The notes: generated from the sequence alone by a model not told the origin. Shown: positions 42,241 through 51,839, counted from the first letter of the stretch. The stretch: 64,000 nucleotides of DNA from an uncultured Oscillospiraceae bacterium (GCA_934446565.1 CAKSEO010000002.1:1-64000); one strand, 5' to 3'. Program-made: numbers and translations.

Positions 42241-43839
42241 ATGAACAGAATAACCAAAGCCGTCTGCGCAGTGCTTGCGGCGGCGACGCTTTGCAGCTGC
42301 TCCTCACAGGGCAGTCAGGGCGCGCATGGCGTTAGCGTAGCGGATTTCGCCGACCACTCCGTGAGCGAAGCGACAACTCCGACCGCGCTGACCGAGCAGT
42401 CCGCGACCTCCGCGCCGGAAACCGCATGGAGCCGCACCAAGCCGTCAACAGACCCTGCTTCCGAGCCAGAAGCCGACCCGGAGCACACTACCAGCGTTTC
42501 CGTCCCGGAATCCGTAGACCCGCAGGAAAGCGCAGCTCCCGCAGAAAATACGACAGCGCCGACCCAGACTGAACGACCAGAAAATCCGCAGCAATCCCAG
42601 ACGACTGCAACGAAAACAACAACCACCAAGCAAACAACCGCCGCTACCACCAGGGAAACTACTACCCAGACCACTAAAGCCACGACCGCCGCGCCGGAGC
42701 GCACTCCGTCTGAATTTGGCAGCCGTAGCTATTCGGCGCTGCACTATAGCGAGGTAAAAGGCATCTGGATAAGCTACATCGAGCTTGCCGGGCTTCTTCA
42801 GGGGCAGTCGAAGGAGGGCTTCCGGAAGAACATCGCGGCGGTCTACGAAAACTGCGCCGACCTCGGGATAAACACGGTGTACGTTCATGTGCGTTCGCAC
42901 AGCGACGCGTACTACAGGTCGGAGCTGTTCCCCTGGTCGAAATACGTCACTGGAACTCTTGGAAAAGACCCGGGCTACGACCCGCTGGAGGTAATGATAT
43001 CTGAGGCGCACAAGCGCGGGATATCGTTCCAGGCGTGGATAAATCCGCTGCGCGCGTGCAGCTCCTCCGATATTTCCAGCTACGGAAGCTACCCGGTCTA
43101 CACGTTCGCCAAGGGCGACGGAATGACCGGGAAGTACGCTGTGAATGTCAACGGAACATATTACCTCAATCCTGCGTACAGCGAAGTAACAGACCTCATA
43201 GCCGCGGGCGCAGCCGAGATAGTCGCGAATTACGACGTTGACGGACTGCACATCGACGACTATTTCTATCCCACGACCGACGCGTCGTTTGATTCCGCAG
43301 CGTATTCCGCGAGCGGGTATTCCAGCATTTCGGACTTCCGCCTTGCCAATTGCGACCGTATGGTGAGCGGGCTCTACAGCGCGGTTCACTCCGCGAATTC
43401 AACAGCTAAATTCAGCGTGAGCACCCAGGGACGTATCGAGAACAACTACAACCAGCTTTACGCGGACGTGCGCAAATGGTGCACCACGCCGGGCTACGCG
43501 GACATCATGATACCGCAGATATACTACGGCTTTGAGAATTCCGCAGCGCCCTACCAGTCCACGCTTGACGAGTGGGACAAACTCGCGAAACAGGGCGGCA
43601 TCCCGCTTATCGCGGGGCTTTCCGTATCAAAGGTGGGCTGCGAGGACACCTGGGCAGGCTCAGGAAAATACGAGTGGATAAACAACAGCGACATTATTTC
43701 CAGGCAGACCGCGGCGGCGAAAAAGTGCTCCAGCTACGGCGGAGTGGCGCTGTACAGCTACCGAAGCGTATTCCAGCCGGAAAGCTCGGTCAGCGCGCAG
43801 GTAAAAAAGGAAATTACAGCTTTAAGGGAAATTTTGTAA
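42241..43839 (+). CDS. GHL10 (DUF187)-family lipoprotein with Thr-rich linker
   Basis: 532 aa from ATG 42241. A lipobox (AATLCSC) is followed by a ~130-residue Thr/Ser/Pro/Glu-rich linker (TTATKTTTTKQTTAATT type), as used to span the wall. Residues ~160-480 are the glycosyl-hydrolase-like 10 TIM barrel: VKGIWISYIEL, LGINTVYVHVRSHSDAYYRS, GISFQAWINPLR, YDVDGLHIDDYFYP, FSVSTQGRIENN and DIMIPQIYYGF. The substrate is unproven for most members; a cell-wall or polysaccharide role is likely. It is followed 12 bp later by a GHL10-amidase fusion, suggesting peptidoglycan as target. Confidence 0.88.
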   Translation: MNRITKAVCAVLAAATLCSCSSQGSQGAHGVSVADFADHSVSEATTPTALTEQSATSAPETAWSRTKPSTDPASEPEADPEHTTSVSVPESVDPQESAAPAENTTAPTQTERPENPQQSQTTATKTTTTKQTTAATTRETTTQTTKATTAAPERTPSEFGSRSYSALHYSEVKGIWISYIELAGLLQGQSKEGFRKNIAAVYENCADLGINTVYVHVRSHSDAYYRSELFPWSKYVTGTLGKDPGYDPLEVMISEAHKRGISFQAWINPLRACSSSDISSYGSYPVYTFAKGDGMTGKYAVNVNGTYYLNPAYSEVTDLIAAGAAEIVANYDVDGLHIDDYFYPTTDASFDSAAYSASGYSSISDFRLANCDRMVSGLYSAVHSANSTAKFSVSTQGRIENNYNQLYADVRKWCTTPGYADIMIPQIYYGFENSAAPYQSTLDEWDKLAKQGGIPLIAGLSVSKVGCEDTWAGSGKYEWINNSDIISRQTAAAKKCSSYGGVALYSYRSVFQPESSVSAQVKKEITALREIL

Positions 43840-43851
43840 CGGAGATATAAA

Positions 43852-46800
43852 ATGAACAGATTTTTTAAGGGCATGATGAGCGCCGTGCTGGCGCTGGGAG
43901 TGCTGTCGGGAGCCGCGTTCGCAGTCCCACAGACGGAGGAGACCTCGGTTACCGCGGAGACGCAGACTGACGACGACAGCTTTGCGGAAAGCGCGGCTGA
44001 CCTTGTTTCCGGAGAGAGCATGGTGTATCTACCGAGCGGAATGCGCGCTGTTATGCTTACTCCTACAGTGGATTTCTACACCGGAGAGCAGACGGACGCG
44101 TCCCTTGCGGAGGAGCTTCCTGCGCTGTTCGAGGAGCTGTCCGGTTTTGATATGAACACGGTGATCTTCAATACCGACCACGACGGCGTTAAGTGCTACG
44201 ACCTTGAGATGGATTCCGGCAGGGGGGCGCTCGGCGCGGCGATAGATTCCGCGCACGAAAACGGCTTCAACGCTTACGTCCAACTTGACGTAAATTCCCT
44301 CATTGAGGAGGTCACGGCACAGGGCGGCGGGCTGAAATCCGGATTCGCCGCGGCGGCGCATAAATTCGCGATGAAATACGCCGGCGAGGGAATCCTGCTG
44401 GTGAATTACTACACCCAGGACACCCCGGAAATGTATGCCGAATACATGAACAGCGGCGCGGGCATAGGCTACCGGAACTGGCTCTACGAAACGAATGAGT
44501 TCGTCATCCGTACGCTTTCCGAGGTCATTCACCGCACCAGCAACACTACGGCGGTAGGGCTCCAGATAACCGACATGTGGGCGAACAGCTCCACAAACGA
44601 GGACGGCTCCGCCACGGCTGACACCGTGCAGGCGCTCTACGACGGGTTCTGCGACACCCGCGCGTACCTGAACAGCGGCTACGCAGATTTCATCATGGTA
44701 AAGGCGTACGGCACCGATTCGGATACATCGCTGAACTTCGATAAGGTGATTTCCTGGTGGTACGACCTCGCTGAGAAAACTGACACGAAACTCTATGTCC
44801 TGCACCTGAACGAACGTATCGGACAGTATGCAGGCTGGTATGAGGACCAGCTCCTGCGGCAGCTCTCGATAATGGAGGACTACACGGACATCGGCGGCAG
44901 CTGCTTCAATTCCCTAGCGGGGCTGCGAAGCGACCTGCTGGGCTCTACTACGACCCTGCTGAAATACTTCGACGAGCAGATAAATACTGAAACATTGTTT
45001 GACACTCTGCAAATGACCTCGCCGACCTCCACGAATTTTGTCACATACGATTCCACTGTGAAATTCATGGGCACGTTCGACGAGAATTTCGACGTGCTTT
45101 TCGACGGCGAGAAAGTCAAGCTGAACGAGGCGGGCAACTTCTACTTCCAGAAGGAGCTGAAAGTCGGCAAGAACACCTTTGTTATCGAGCACAAGGGCAA
45201 GAAGATATACTACTCCATCGAGCGCCAGGTGGACGTGCTGAAATCCATCGAGCAGACCAAGGATATAGTGGTCGAGGGCGGCTCCAGGGTAACGCTGGAG
45301 GCGATAGCGTACAGCGGAGCTAAGGTGACTGCGGTCATCGGCGGAAAGACTGTCACGCTGAAAGAGAAATCCGGCGCGAGCGAGGACCTTGACGCGAACT
45401 CCGATTACGCGCGGTTTGTTGGATATTACCGCGTTCCGGCGGGGATAATCGGCGAGCAGCAGTACCTCGGAAGCACCAGCTATTACGCAGTCTACCGCGG
45501 CATTGAGGAGTACATGACCGGCGGCAGCATAACCATCGACGCCGAGCCGGAGCCTCCCAAGGAAGTAGTAGTCGAGGAATTCGTGGACCAGTCCAGCGCG
45601 GGCACCGGCGAGATAGTCGGAACGATGGCTCCGGTGCTGTCCTCGTCCGAGTACACCACCTACATAAAGACCCTGAACAATTACACCACCATCTATGACA
45701 GCCAGACCACCGGATCGGCGCCCTGTCCCGTGCTGTCGCAGCTCCCGGCGGGCAGCCTGGATTACTACAAGAGCGCGTCCGGCGACTACGTTATCAGCAC
45801 CTCCGGCAGGCGCTACAAGTCCACTGATGTTACCACGTTCTACGACACCGGGCTTGGCGAGAACAAGCTGTACGTCAAGGCGGTCGGCAACTCCGGCGGT
45901 AAGAGCTATATAAAAATACAGCTCGACTATAAATCAACGTTCAACGTGACTACGCCGATGAGCTTCATCGACGAGGACGACGGTCCCTACGGCGTGTCGG
46001 ATTATGCGCCGTCAAAGGTCGAGGTAGTTTTTGATAACGTCACCAGCGTTACCAAGCTCCCGGCGTTCGACAACTGTTCGCTTTTCAGCTCGGGAATATG
46101 GGATACGGTCGAGAAGAACGGCGTGCCGAAGTTCCGCCTGACCCTCACGCTGCGTCAGACGGGAATTTACAGCGGCTGCGGCACTTACTATGATGAAAAC
46201 GGCGACCTGATGCTGACGTTCAGCGTTCCCACCGCTCCGCTTTCCGGAAAAGTCATCGTTATCGACCCGGGACACGGCTACGGAAAGACCGCAAGCAAGC
46301 TTGACCCTGGCGCTATCGGAAACGTCACCGAGCAGTCGGTGAACCTTGCCGTTGCAAAGCAGCTCGAATCCAAGTTGACCGCGATGGGCGCTACCGTGGT
46401 GCGGCTCAAGACCGAGAGCGAGTTTATCCTCACCGCTACCCGTCCGACAGTCGCGAGGGCTTACGGCGCTGATATGTTCATCTCGCTGCACTGCAACTCC
46501 GCGCTCAGCGAGTCCGCGCACGGCGTCGAGGTGTATTATTTCACGCCGTTCTCGCAGCCCCTTGCGAAAAATATCAACGACAAGCTGTCGAGCTACTACG
46601 ATAATTCCGTCTATGGCGACGGCACAAAGAGCAGCCGCGGCGAGAAATACAGCTACTACTGGGTAACGCTCCAGCAGGATTTCCCGAGCGTGCTTGTGGA
46701 GATGGGATTCATCTCAAACGAGCGGGAATGCATGGTGATGGCTGACCCGACCTATCAATCGGGCATTGCGCAGTCCATCGCGGATGGTGTAAAGGCGTAC

Positions 46801-47148
46801 TTTGCGCGCAGTGGACTGAGCTATTCCGGCAGCGGCAGCAGCGAAGCCCCTGACAACAGCGGAGCTGACAGCACAACTCCGGATGTGCCGGAAAATCCCG
46901 GAAACACCACTTCCGAGCCGGATACGTCCACCCCTGAAAATCCTGACAACACATCACAACCCGAGACGCCTGACAACGGCGATACTTCCGAGCCTGACAC
47001 ATCCACGCCGGAGACCCCTGGAGATACAACAGAGCCAGCGACCACCGAACCGGAGCAGCCGGACGCGTCCACATCCGAGCCGGAAGCTCCCGAAACCTCC
47101 GAGCCTGAGACATCTCAGCCGGATGGCGGCGGTATCAGGGTTGAATAA
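43852..47148 (+). CDS. Secreted fusion of GHL10-like domain and N-acetylmuramoyl-L-alanine amidase
   Basis: 1098 aa. A signal peptide ends near AFA (residue ~24). Residues ~60-370 are a TIM-barrel domain related to the preceding GHL10 protein but diverged (RAVMLTPTVDFYTGE, FDMNTVIFNTDHDG). The middle has beta-sandwich linkers and an SH3-like stretch around 590-700. Residues ~799-985 are an Amidase_3 domain: VIVIDPGHGYG (Zn His), the NVTEQSVNLAVA Glu, FISLHCNSA (Zn His) and VLVEMGFISN (catalytic Glu), so it should be active. The last ~90 residues are Pro/Glu/Thr-rich repeats (TSEPDTSTPENP type). It cleaves the amide between MurNAc and the stem peptide, outside the cell. Confidence 0.9.
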   Translation: MNRFFKGMMSAVLALGVLSGAAFAVPQTEETSVTAETQTDDDSFAESAADLVSGESMVYLPSGMRAVMLTPTVDFYTGEQTDASLAEELPALFEELSGFDMNTVIFNTDHDGVKCYDLEMDSGRGALGAAIDSAHENGFNAYVQLDVNSLIEEVTAQGGGLKSGFAAAAHKFAMKYAGEGILLVNYYTQDTPEMYAEYMNSGAGIGYRNWLYETNEFVIRTLSEVIHRTSNTTAVGLQITDMWANSSTNEDGSATADTVQALYDGFCDTRAYLNSGYADFIMVKAYGTDSDTSLNFDKVISWWYDLAEKTDTKLYVLHLNERIGQYAGWYEDQLLRQLSIMEDYTDIGGSCFNSLAGLRSDLLGSTTTLLKYFDEQINTETLFDTLQMTSPTSTNFVTYDSTVKFMGTFDENFDVLFDGEKVKLNEAGNFYFQKELKVGKNTFVIEHKGKKIYYSIERQVDVLKSIEQTKDIVVEGGSRVTLEAIAYSGAKVTAVIGGKTVTLKEKSGASEDLDANSDYARFVGYYRVPAGIIGEQQYLGSTSYYAVYRGIEEYMTGGSITIDAEPEPPKEVVVEEFVDQSSAGTGEIVGTMAPVLSSSEYTTYIKTLNNYTTIYDSQTTGSAPCPVLSQLPAGSLDYYKSASGDYVISTSGRRYKSTDVTTFYDTGLGENKLYVKAVGNSGGKSYIKIQLDYKSTFNVTTPMSFIDEDDGPYGVSDYAPSKVEVVFDNVTSVTKLPAFDNCSLFSSGIWDTVEKNGVPKFRLTLTLRQTGIYSGCGTYYDENGDLMLTFSVPTAPLSGKVIVIDPGHGYGKTASKLDPGAIGNVTEQSVNLAVAKQLESKLTAMGATVVRLKTESEFILTATRPTVARAYGADMFISLHCNSALSESAHGVEVYYFTPFSQPLAKNINDKLSSYYDNSVYGDGTKSSRGEKYSYYWVTLQQDFPSVLVEMGFISNERECMVMADPTYQSGIAQSIADGVKAYFARSGLSYSGSGSSEAPDNSGADSTTPDVPENPGNTTSEPDTSTPENPDNTSQPETPDNGDTSEPDTSTPETPGDTTEPATTEPEQPDASTSEPEAPETSEPETSQPDGGGIRVE

Positions 47149-47164
47149 GCGCAATTAAATATCC

Positions 47165-47201
47165 AAGCAGCGGAAAATCGTATTGAAATTTTCCGCTGCT
47201 T
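47165..47201. terminator. Terminator hairpin between the amidase gene and glmS
   Basis: Perfect 14-bp stem AAGCAGCGGAAAAT/ATTTTCCGCTGCTT with a 9-nt loop. Its right arm also contains the -35 element of the glmS promoter. Confidence 0.8.
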
Positions 47202-47211
47202 GTGTTATAAT
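47183..47211 (+). promoter_or_regulatory. glmS promoter nested in the upstream terminator
   Basis: TTGAAA (47183-47188), 17-bp spacer, TATAAT (47206-47211). The leader is only about 70 nt and includes a GTCATAT/ATATGAC stem; nothing resembling the glmS ribozyme core is present. Confidence 0.75.
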
Positions 47212-47287
47212 CTAATGTGGGGAAGTCATATCCGCCGGAAAAGCTGAATATGACTACAGAAAGAACATCGTATGGAGGAACTATTTT

Positions 47288-49114
47288 ATGTGCGGAATAG
47301 TAGGTTACATAGGTCAGCGCGACTGTACGGACGTGCTGATGCAGGGTCTGGAAAAGCTGGAGTACCGCGGATATGACAGCGCCGGCATAGCCGTTTTCGA
47401 AAAGACCGGGATAAAGACCGTAAAAACAAAGGGAAAGCTTGCCGACATGCGGCACAAGCTCGAAATAGAGGGAAGCCCCGTCGGACACTGCGGGATAGGT
47501 CACACCCGCTGGGCAACGCACGGCGAGCCGAGCGACCTTAACTCCCACCCGCACACCAACGGCAGAGTTACCATCGTCCACAACGGAATAATCGAAAATT
47601 ACATCGAACTCAAGGAATTCCTGACGGAAAAGGGCTACACGTTCACATCCCAGACGGATACCGAGGTAGTCGCATGCCTGCTGGATTATTACTACTCCGA
47701 GAGGAATCCGCTCCGCGCGATAATGGAGACCGTCAAGGAGCTCCAGGGCAGTTACGCGCTCGGGATAATGTTCAAGGACTTCCCGGACAGAGTGTACGCG
47801 ACCCGCAAGGAATCCCCGCTCATCGTCGGAATAGGCGAGAACGAGTATTTCATCGGCAGCGACATCCCGGCGTTCCTGAAATATACGAAAAAGTACGTTC
47901 TGCTCGATGACGACGACATCGTATGCATGAAGAACGACGAGATAGAATTTTACGACGTCCACGGCATTCCCGAGCAGAAAGAGATAAGCACAGCCGAGTG
48001 GGACGTTGAGCAGGCGCAGAAGTGCGGCTACCCGCATTTCATGCTGAAAGAGATACACGAGCAGCCCGGAATCGTCGCAAAGACGATGGAGTCCTGCTGC
48101 AAGGACGGCGTGCCGTATTTTGACAACATCGGGCTGACTGACGAAATGCTGAGGGACGTGAAGCGCGTATTCATCGTAGCGTGCGGCACGGCGATGCACG
48201 CCGGAATAATCGCGCGTTACGCGATAGAGCAGCTTGCGCGGGTCCCCGTGACCGTCGAGGTAGCTTCGGAATTCCGCTATATGGACCCGATAGTCGGCGA
48301 GGGCGACCTTGTTATTGTGGTATCCCAGAGCGGCGAGACCGCAGATACCAAGGCGGGTCTGGAGCTTGCGAAAGCGCGCGGCGCAAAGACCCTGGCGGTA
48401 GTCAACGTGAAGTACTCTGCGATAGCCCGCCAGGCTGATATGTACATCCACACGCTCGCAGGCCCCGAGATAGCCGTAGCTTCCACCAAGGCGTACACGG
48501 CGCAGATATCCGTGCTGTACCTGCTGGCGTTCCGGTTCGCGTTCGCAAGGGGGAAGATAGACCTCCAGCGTATGAAGGAACTCACAGCGCAGGCGCTTTC
48601 CGCTCCGGCGGCTATCCAGCGCGTTATCGACCGCAAGAACGAGTGCCAGTTCATCGCAAGCAAGCTTGTCAACGCAGACAACCTGTTCTTCATCGGCAGG
48701 AGCTTTGATTACGCGCTGTCACTGGAGGGTTCGCTGAAACTCAAGGAGATAAGCTACATCCACTCTGAGGCGTACGCTGCGGGCGAGCTGAAACACGGTA
48801 CCATCTCGCTCATCGAACCGGGCATACCGGTGATAACCGTAGCGACCCAGGCTAACGTACTTGCCAAGACCATCAGCAACATGGAGGAGGTCAAGGCGCG
48901 CGGCGGCATGATAATTGCAGTATGCCGCAGGGGAACGGTGTTCGCCGAGGGCAGCGTTGACATGACTCTCGAAATAGACGCGGAGCTTGACGATATGCTG
49001 CTTCCGCTGCCGACGGTGTGCGCATTGCAGCTCATCGCGTATTACACTTCGGTGCTGCGCGGTATAGACCCCGATAAGCCCAGAAACCTTGCAAAGGCAG
49101 TTACAACGGAATAA
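47288..49114 (+). CDS. glmS: Glutamine-fructose-6-phosphate aminotransferase
   Basis: 608 aa. Makes glucosamine-6-phosphate from fructose-6-phosphate and glutamine, the entry to peptidoglycan sugars. The N-terminal glutaminase opens with the catalytic Cys2 (MCGIVGYIGQRDC) and shows GHTRWATHGEPSDLNSHPH. Two SIS isomerase domains follow (VFIVACGTAMHAGIIARY, VVSQSGETADTKAGLELAK, AVASTKAYTAQ, then FFIGRSFDYALSLEGSLKLKE) and the C-terminal PRNLAKAVTTE. Normal length. RBS TGGAGG before ATG 47288; single gene between two terminators. Confidence 0.98.
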   Translation: MCGIVGYIGQRDCTDVLMQGLEKLEYRGYDSAGIAVFEKTGIKTVKTKGKLADMRHKLEIEGSPVGHCGIGHTRWATHGEPSDLNSHPHTNGRVTIVHNGIIENYIELKEFLTEKGYTFTSQTDTEVVACLLDYYYSERNPLRAIMETVKELQGSYALGIMFKDFPDRVYATRKESPLIVGIGENEYFIGSDIPAFLKYTKKYVLLDDDDIVCMKNDEIEFYDVHGIPEQKEISTAEWDVEQAQKCGYPHFMLKEIHEQPGIVAKTMESCCKDGVPYFDNIGLTDEMLRDVKRVFIVACGTAMHAGIIARYAIEQLARVPVTVEVASEFRYMDPIVGEGDLVIVVSQSGETADTKAGLELAKARGAKTLAVVNVKYSAIARQADMYIHTLAGPEIAVASTKAYTAQISVLYLLAFRFAFARGKIDLQRMKELTAQALSAPAAIQRVIDRKNECQFIASKLVNADNLFFIGRSFDYALSLEGSLKLKEISYIHSEAYAAGELKHGTISLIEPGIPVITVATQANVLAKTISNMEEVKARGGMIIAVCRRGTVFAEGSVDMTLEIDAELDDMLLPLPTVCALQLIAYYTSVLRGIDPDKPRNLAKAVTTE

Positions 49115-49119
49115 ATCAC

Positions 49120-49143
49120 GCCGGGCAGCGAAAACTGCCCGGC
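49120..49143 (+). terminator. Intrinsic terminator after glmS
   Basis: Stem GCCGGGCAG/CTGCCCGGC with a CGAAAA loop, followed by ATTTTGT. Confidence 0.85.
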
Positions 49144-49167
49144 ATTTTGTATGCTGAACTGCACATA

Positions 49168-49196
49168 TTGACATCCGCGTATAATTGTGGTATACT
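49168..49196 (+). promoter_or_regulatory. Promoter of the zinc-ribbon membrane protein gene
   Basis: TTGACA (49168-49173), 17-bp spacer, TATACT (49191-49196), 38 bp before the start codon. Confidence 0.75.
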
Positions 49197-49233
49197 GTAT
49201 TATAGTAGAAATTTATGGAAAGGAAGTGCTTAT

Positions 49234-50358
49234 ATGAATTGTAGAAAATGTGGCGCAGAAATATCAGACGACGCGGAATTCTGCCCAGTATGCCGCAGCA
49301 GCGTGACTGTAGGAGAGGAGCCTGCCTCAGCGCCTCCGCCCATTCCGGAGCCGGAGCCTCCCGCACCGCTGGAATCGTTCACAGCTGAATCGGAGGATTA
49401 TTCCGCGGGAGAAGCGCAGCCGGTCTACACGGAGGAAAAAAAGCCCGCCGGGAAGAAAAAACTTAATCTTGCGGCGAGCGTAGTGATAGCGATAGTATTC
49501 GGATTTCTGGCTATGACGTTTGCGCAGACTGCGGCGGCGTTCTGCACGATATCCGGAGCGCTCTCCAGCCACGCGATATCAGAGCAGATAGCCGATATCG
49601 ACATCAGCAGCATTAAGATAGGCAGCCTGCTGCCTGACGATATCAAGGATGGACTAAGCGCCGAAGCGGGGAAGATCACCGACGACATAGCCGGAATAGT
49701 CAGCAAAATCTCCGATGGAGCGATGAACAACGACCAGGCGGCTGAAATAATCCGCAGGGCGAACATCAACAAGGAGATAGCGAAGATAATCCGCGCCTAC
49801 GAAGATTACATCATGAGCGGGAAGTCCGATATCGACATTTCCGAGCAGCTGCAGCAGGCGATAATCGGAGCGAAGCAGGTCTACAAGGACGTCACCGGAA
49901 AGGACGCCCCAGCAAGTTTCGACAGCGACGTTATCGGAACAATAAAGGACAACGCGGAGCAGCTGGAGAAGCTCGCCCCACAGGCGGCTCTGGGAATGGT
50001 CGCGGATACTCTGCGAGTAGTGTTCTCCCCGGCGGTCTGGATAGTGCTGTTCGTGATCTCGGCGGTGTTCCCGCTGCTGGTCTGGGCGATAACTAAGAGG
50101 GGAACTGTGGCGCTGATGTGCGGCGGAGCGGCGTACCTGGTGTCCGGAGTAGGATTATTGATATCCAATGCAATGACAGCGCTTGTAAAAAATATTCGGT
50201 TTGACGAGCTGGGCGATGTAGTTTCGCAGGTGTTGTCAAATGCGCTGGACGGCAGGCTGATGGTATGCGGAACAGTTATGACGGTGGTCGGAGCAGCGTT
50301 GGTTGTTGCGTTCATTGTTGTAAAGGTCGCAGCGGCGAAAAGATCCAAGGCGGCATAA
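49234..50358 (+). CDS. Zinc-ribbon-domain membrane protein
   Basis: 374 aa from ATG 49234 (AAAGGAAG upstream; the longer frame from 49147 overlaps the promoter). Residues 1-25 form a zinc ribbon (NCRKCGAEISDDAEFCPVC). A Pro/Glu-rich linker leads to TM1 near 80-105 (AASVVIAIVFGFLAMTF), a long helical extracytoplasmic region (~105-265), and three further TM helices in the last 110 residues (WIVLFVISAVFPLLVWAI, CGGAAYLVSGVGLLIS, VMTVVGAALVVAFIVVK). No enzymatic motif. Such proteins are common and uncharacterised in Clostridia; function unknown. Confidence 0.8.
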   Translation: MNCRKCGAEISDDAEFCPVCRSSVTVGEEPASAPPPIPEPEPPAPLESFTAESEDYSAGEAQPVYTEEKKPAGKKKLNLAASVVIAIVFGFLAMTFAQTAAAFCTISGALSSHAISEQIADIDISSIKIGSLLPDDIKDGLSAEAGKITDDIAGIVSKISDGAMNNDQAAEIIRRANINKEIAKIIRAYEDYIMSGKSDIDISEQLQQAIIGAKQVYKDVTGKDAPASFDSDVIGTIKDNAEQLEKLAPQAALGMVADTLRVVFSPAVWIVLFVISAVFPLLVWAITKRGTVALMCGGAAYLVSGVGLLISNAMTALVKNIRFDELGDVVSQVLSNALDGRLMVCGTVMTVVGAALVVAFIVVKVAAAKRSKAA

Positions 50359-50363
50359 TTAAT

Positions 50364-50391
50364 ACGGCGGCTCAGTTAAATGGGCCGCCGT
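50364..50391. terminator. Bidirectional hairpin between convergent genes
   Basis: Stem ACGGCGGC/GCCGCCGT with a 12-nt loop lies between the zinc-ribbon gene and the convergent MFS gene; TTTG follows on the forward strand. Confidence 0.65.
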
Positions 50392-50421
50392 TTGACTGTA
50401 AAAATGTCAGAACATAATTGA

Positions 50422-51615
50422 TCATTTTTCGGCATTTTTGAGCAATTTCCGTGAAATGCCTATCCCGACAAACAACAGCACCGGGAAAATTATCGCGGCA
50501 AGTATCCCGGCGCGGAGTTCCCCGTCGAAGCGATCCGAAATGAACCCCGCAAGGGTAGGACCTCCGGAACAGCCCACGTCACCGGCAAGTGCGAGCATAG
50601 CGAAAAGCGCAGTCCCACCGCCCTTGATGGAGGCGGAAGCCTTGCTGAACGTACCCGGCCACATTATCCCGACAGAGAATCCGCAGACCGCGCAGCCCAC
50701 CAGTCCGACAGCCGGAACGGGCACCAGCGAAATGCACAGGTACGCCGCAATGCAAAGCAGACAGCTCAGCCGCATGAATTTATCCAGGTCGAGCCTGTCG
50801 CCGAACTTGCCGTAGAGCAGGCGGGAAAGCCCCATCAGCACCGCAAAGGACATCGGACCTGCAAGGTCGCCGATGGTCTTGCTGACGCCAAGACCCTGCT
50901 CTGCGAACGTGGAAGCCCACTGGCTCACCGCCTGCTCGCTTGCCCCGGCACAGAGCATCATCAGCATCATCACCCAGAAAATCTTCCGGGTAAAGAGCTG
51001 GCGAAGGGTCAGTCCCTTTTCGCCCTCCTCGTGGAGCGAGTATATAGGCGCCCGCGCGAACAGGACGATATTAGCGACTGGTACTACCGCCCAGCAAAGC
51101 GCGAGTATCTTCCAGTTCTCTACGCCGAAAATCGAGAAGAACACCGTAGATATCAGGACTACGCCTACATGTCCCCAGCAGTAGAACGAATGGAGCAGGC
51201 TCATGGCGGTTTCCTTGTTGTCGGTGGGGCACGCCTCAAGTATAGGGCTGACGAGCACCTCGATCAGCCCGCCGCCTATCGCGTAGATAAATACCGCGAT
51301 GAGTATCCCGATAAACGGGTCGGGAAGCGCTTCCGGAAGCACGGTCAGCAGGGCAAGCCCGGCAGCGGCGCAGACATGCGCGATGATCGTAGAAGCGCGG
51401 TAGCCTATCTTATCGACGAATCCTGCGGAGAGCATGTCCACGACTAGCTGGATGCCGAAGTTGAGCGTTATCAGCAGCGTTATCTGCGACAGCGGTATAT
51501 CGTAGGTTTTCTGGAACGTGACGAACAGCAGCGGCACGAAATTGTTGACGATAGCCTGTACGATATATCCGATGAAGCATGCGTACATGGTCAGTTGATA
51601 ATTTTGCTTTTTCAT
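50422..51615 (-). CDS. MFS transporter (FucP/fucose-permease-like)
   Basis: 397 aa, 12 predicted TM helices. It begins with a short Lys-rich tail and TM1 (MYACFIGYIVQAIVNNFVPLL). MFS motifs include DKIGYRAS after TM2, a charged central loop (HEEGEKGLTLRQLFTRK) and GKFGDRLDLDKFM after TM8. The overall pattern is closest to sugar/proton FucP-type permeases, though the substrate cannot be read from sequence. It is divergent from a LysR gene with shared operator-like repeats between them, so it is a likely target of that regulator. Confidence 0.85.
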   Translation of the reverse strand: MKKQNYQLTMYACFIGYIVQAIVNNFVPLLFVTFQKTYDIPLSQITLLITLNFGIQLVVDMLSAGFVDKIGYRASTIIAHVCAAAGLALLTVLPEALPDPFIGILIAVFIYAIGGGLIEVLVSPILEACPTDNKETAMSLLHSFYCWGHVGVVLISTVFFSIFGVENWKILALCWAVVPVANIVLFARAPIYSLHEEGEKGLTLRQLFTRKIFWVMMLMMLCAGASEQAVSQWASTFAEQGLGVSKTIGDLAGPMSFAVLMGLSRLLYGKFGDRLDLDKFMRLSCLLCIAAYLCISLVPVPAVGLVGCAVCGFSVGIMWPGTFSKASASIKGGGTALFAMLALAGDVGCSGGPTLAGFISDRFDGELRAGILAAIIFPVLLFVGIGISRKLLKNAEK

Positions 51616-51839
51616 AGAAAAACCTCTCCTTATGTAATCGATTAATTATATATAAAATCGCGCGATAAATCAATCTGCAAAACGCCGAAAAAGTTCATGC
51701 TTCCGCGATGTATTTTTAGTCAAGTTCACCGCAGGAAGCATGCTTGACAAAGTGCGGAAATTAGTGTATCATAAGTGTGTTGATAATAAATACAGATAAA
51801 TTGCGGAACAATAATGATGTTTCCGCATGAAAGGGAAAT
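51616..51839. promoter_or_regulatory. Divergent MFS/LysR control region with repeated TTCCGCA sites
   Basis: Forward promoter: TTGACA (51744), 17-bp spacer, TATCAT (51767-51772). Reverse promoter for the MFS gene: TTGATT, 17-bp spacer, TATAAT near its start. The inverted pair TGCGGAA (51802-51808) and TTCCGCA (51821-51827) just before the LysR start fits a LysR site. Further copies occur as TGCGGAAA over the LysR promoter spacer and as an inverted ATGCTTCC/GGAAGCAT pair at 51697 and 51734. Confidence 0.65.

Noticed and set aside
47212-47287. glmS ribozyme
   Set aside because: The leader is about 76 nt and lacks the expected core; only a simple 7-bp stem is visible.
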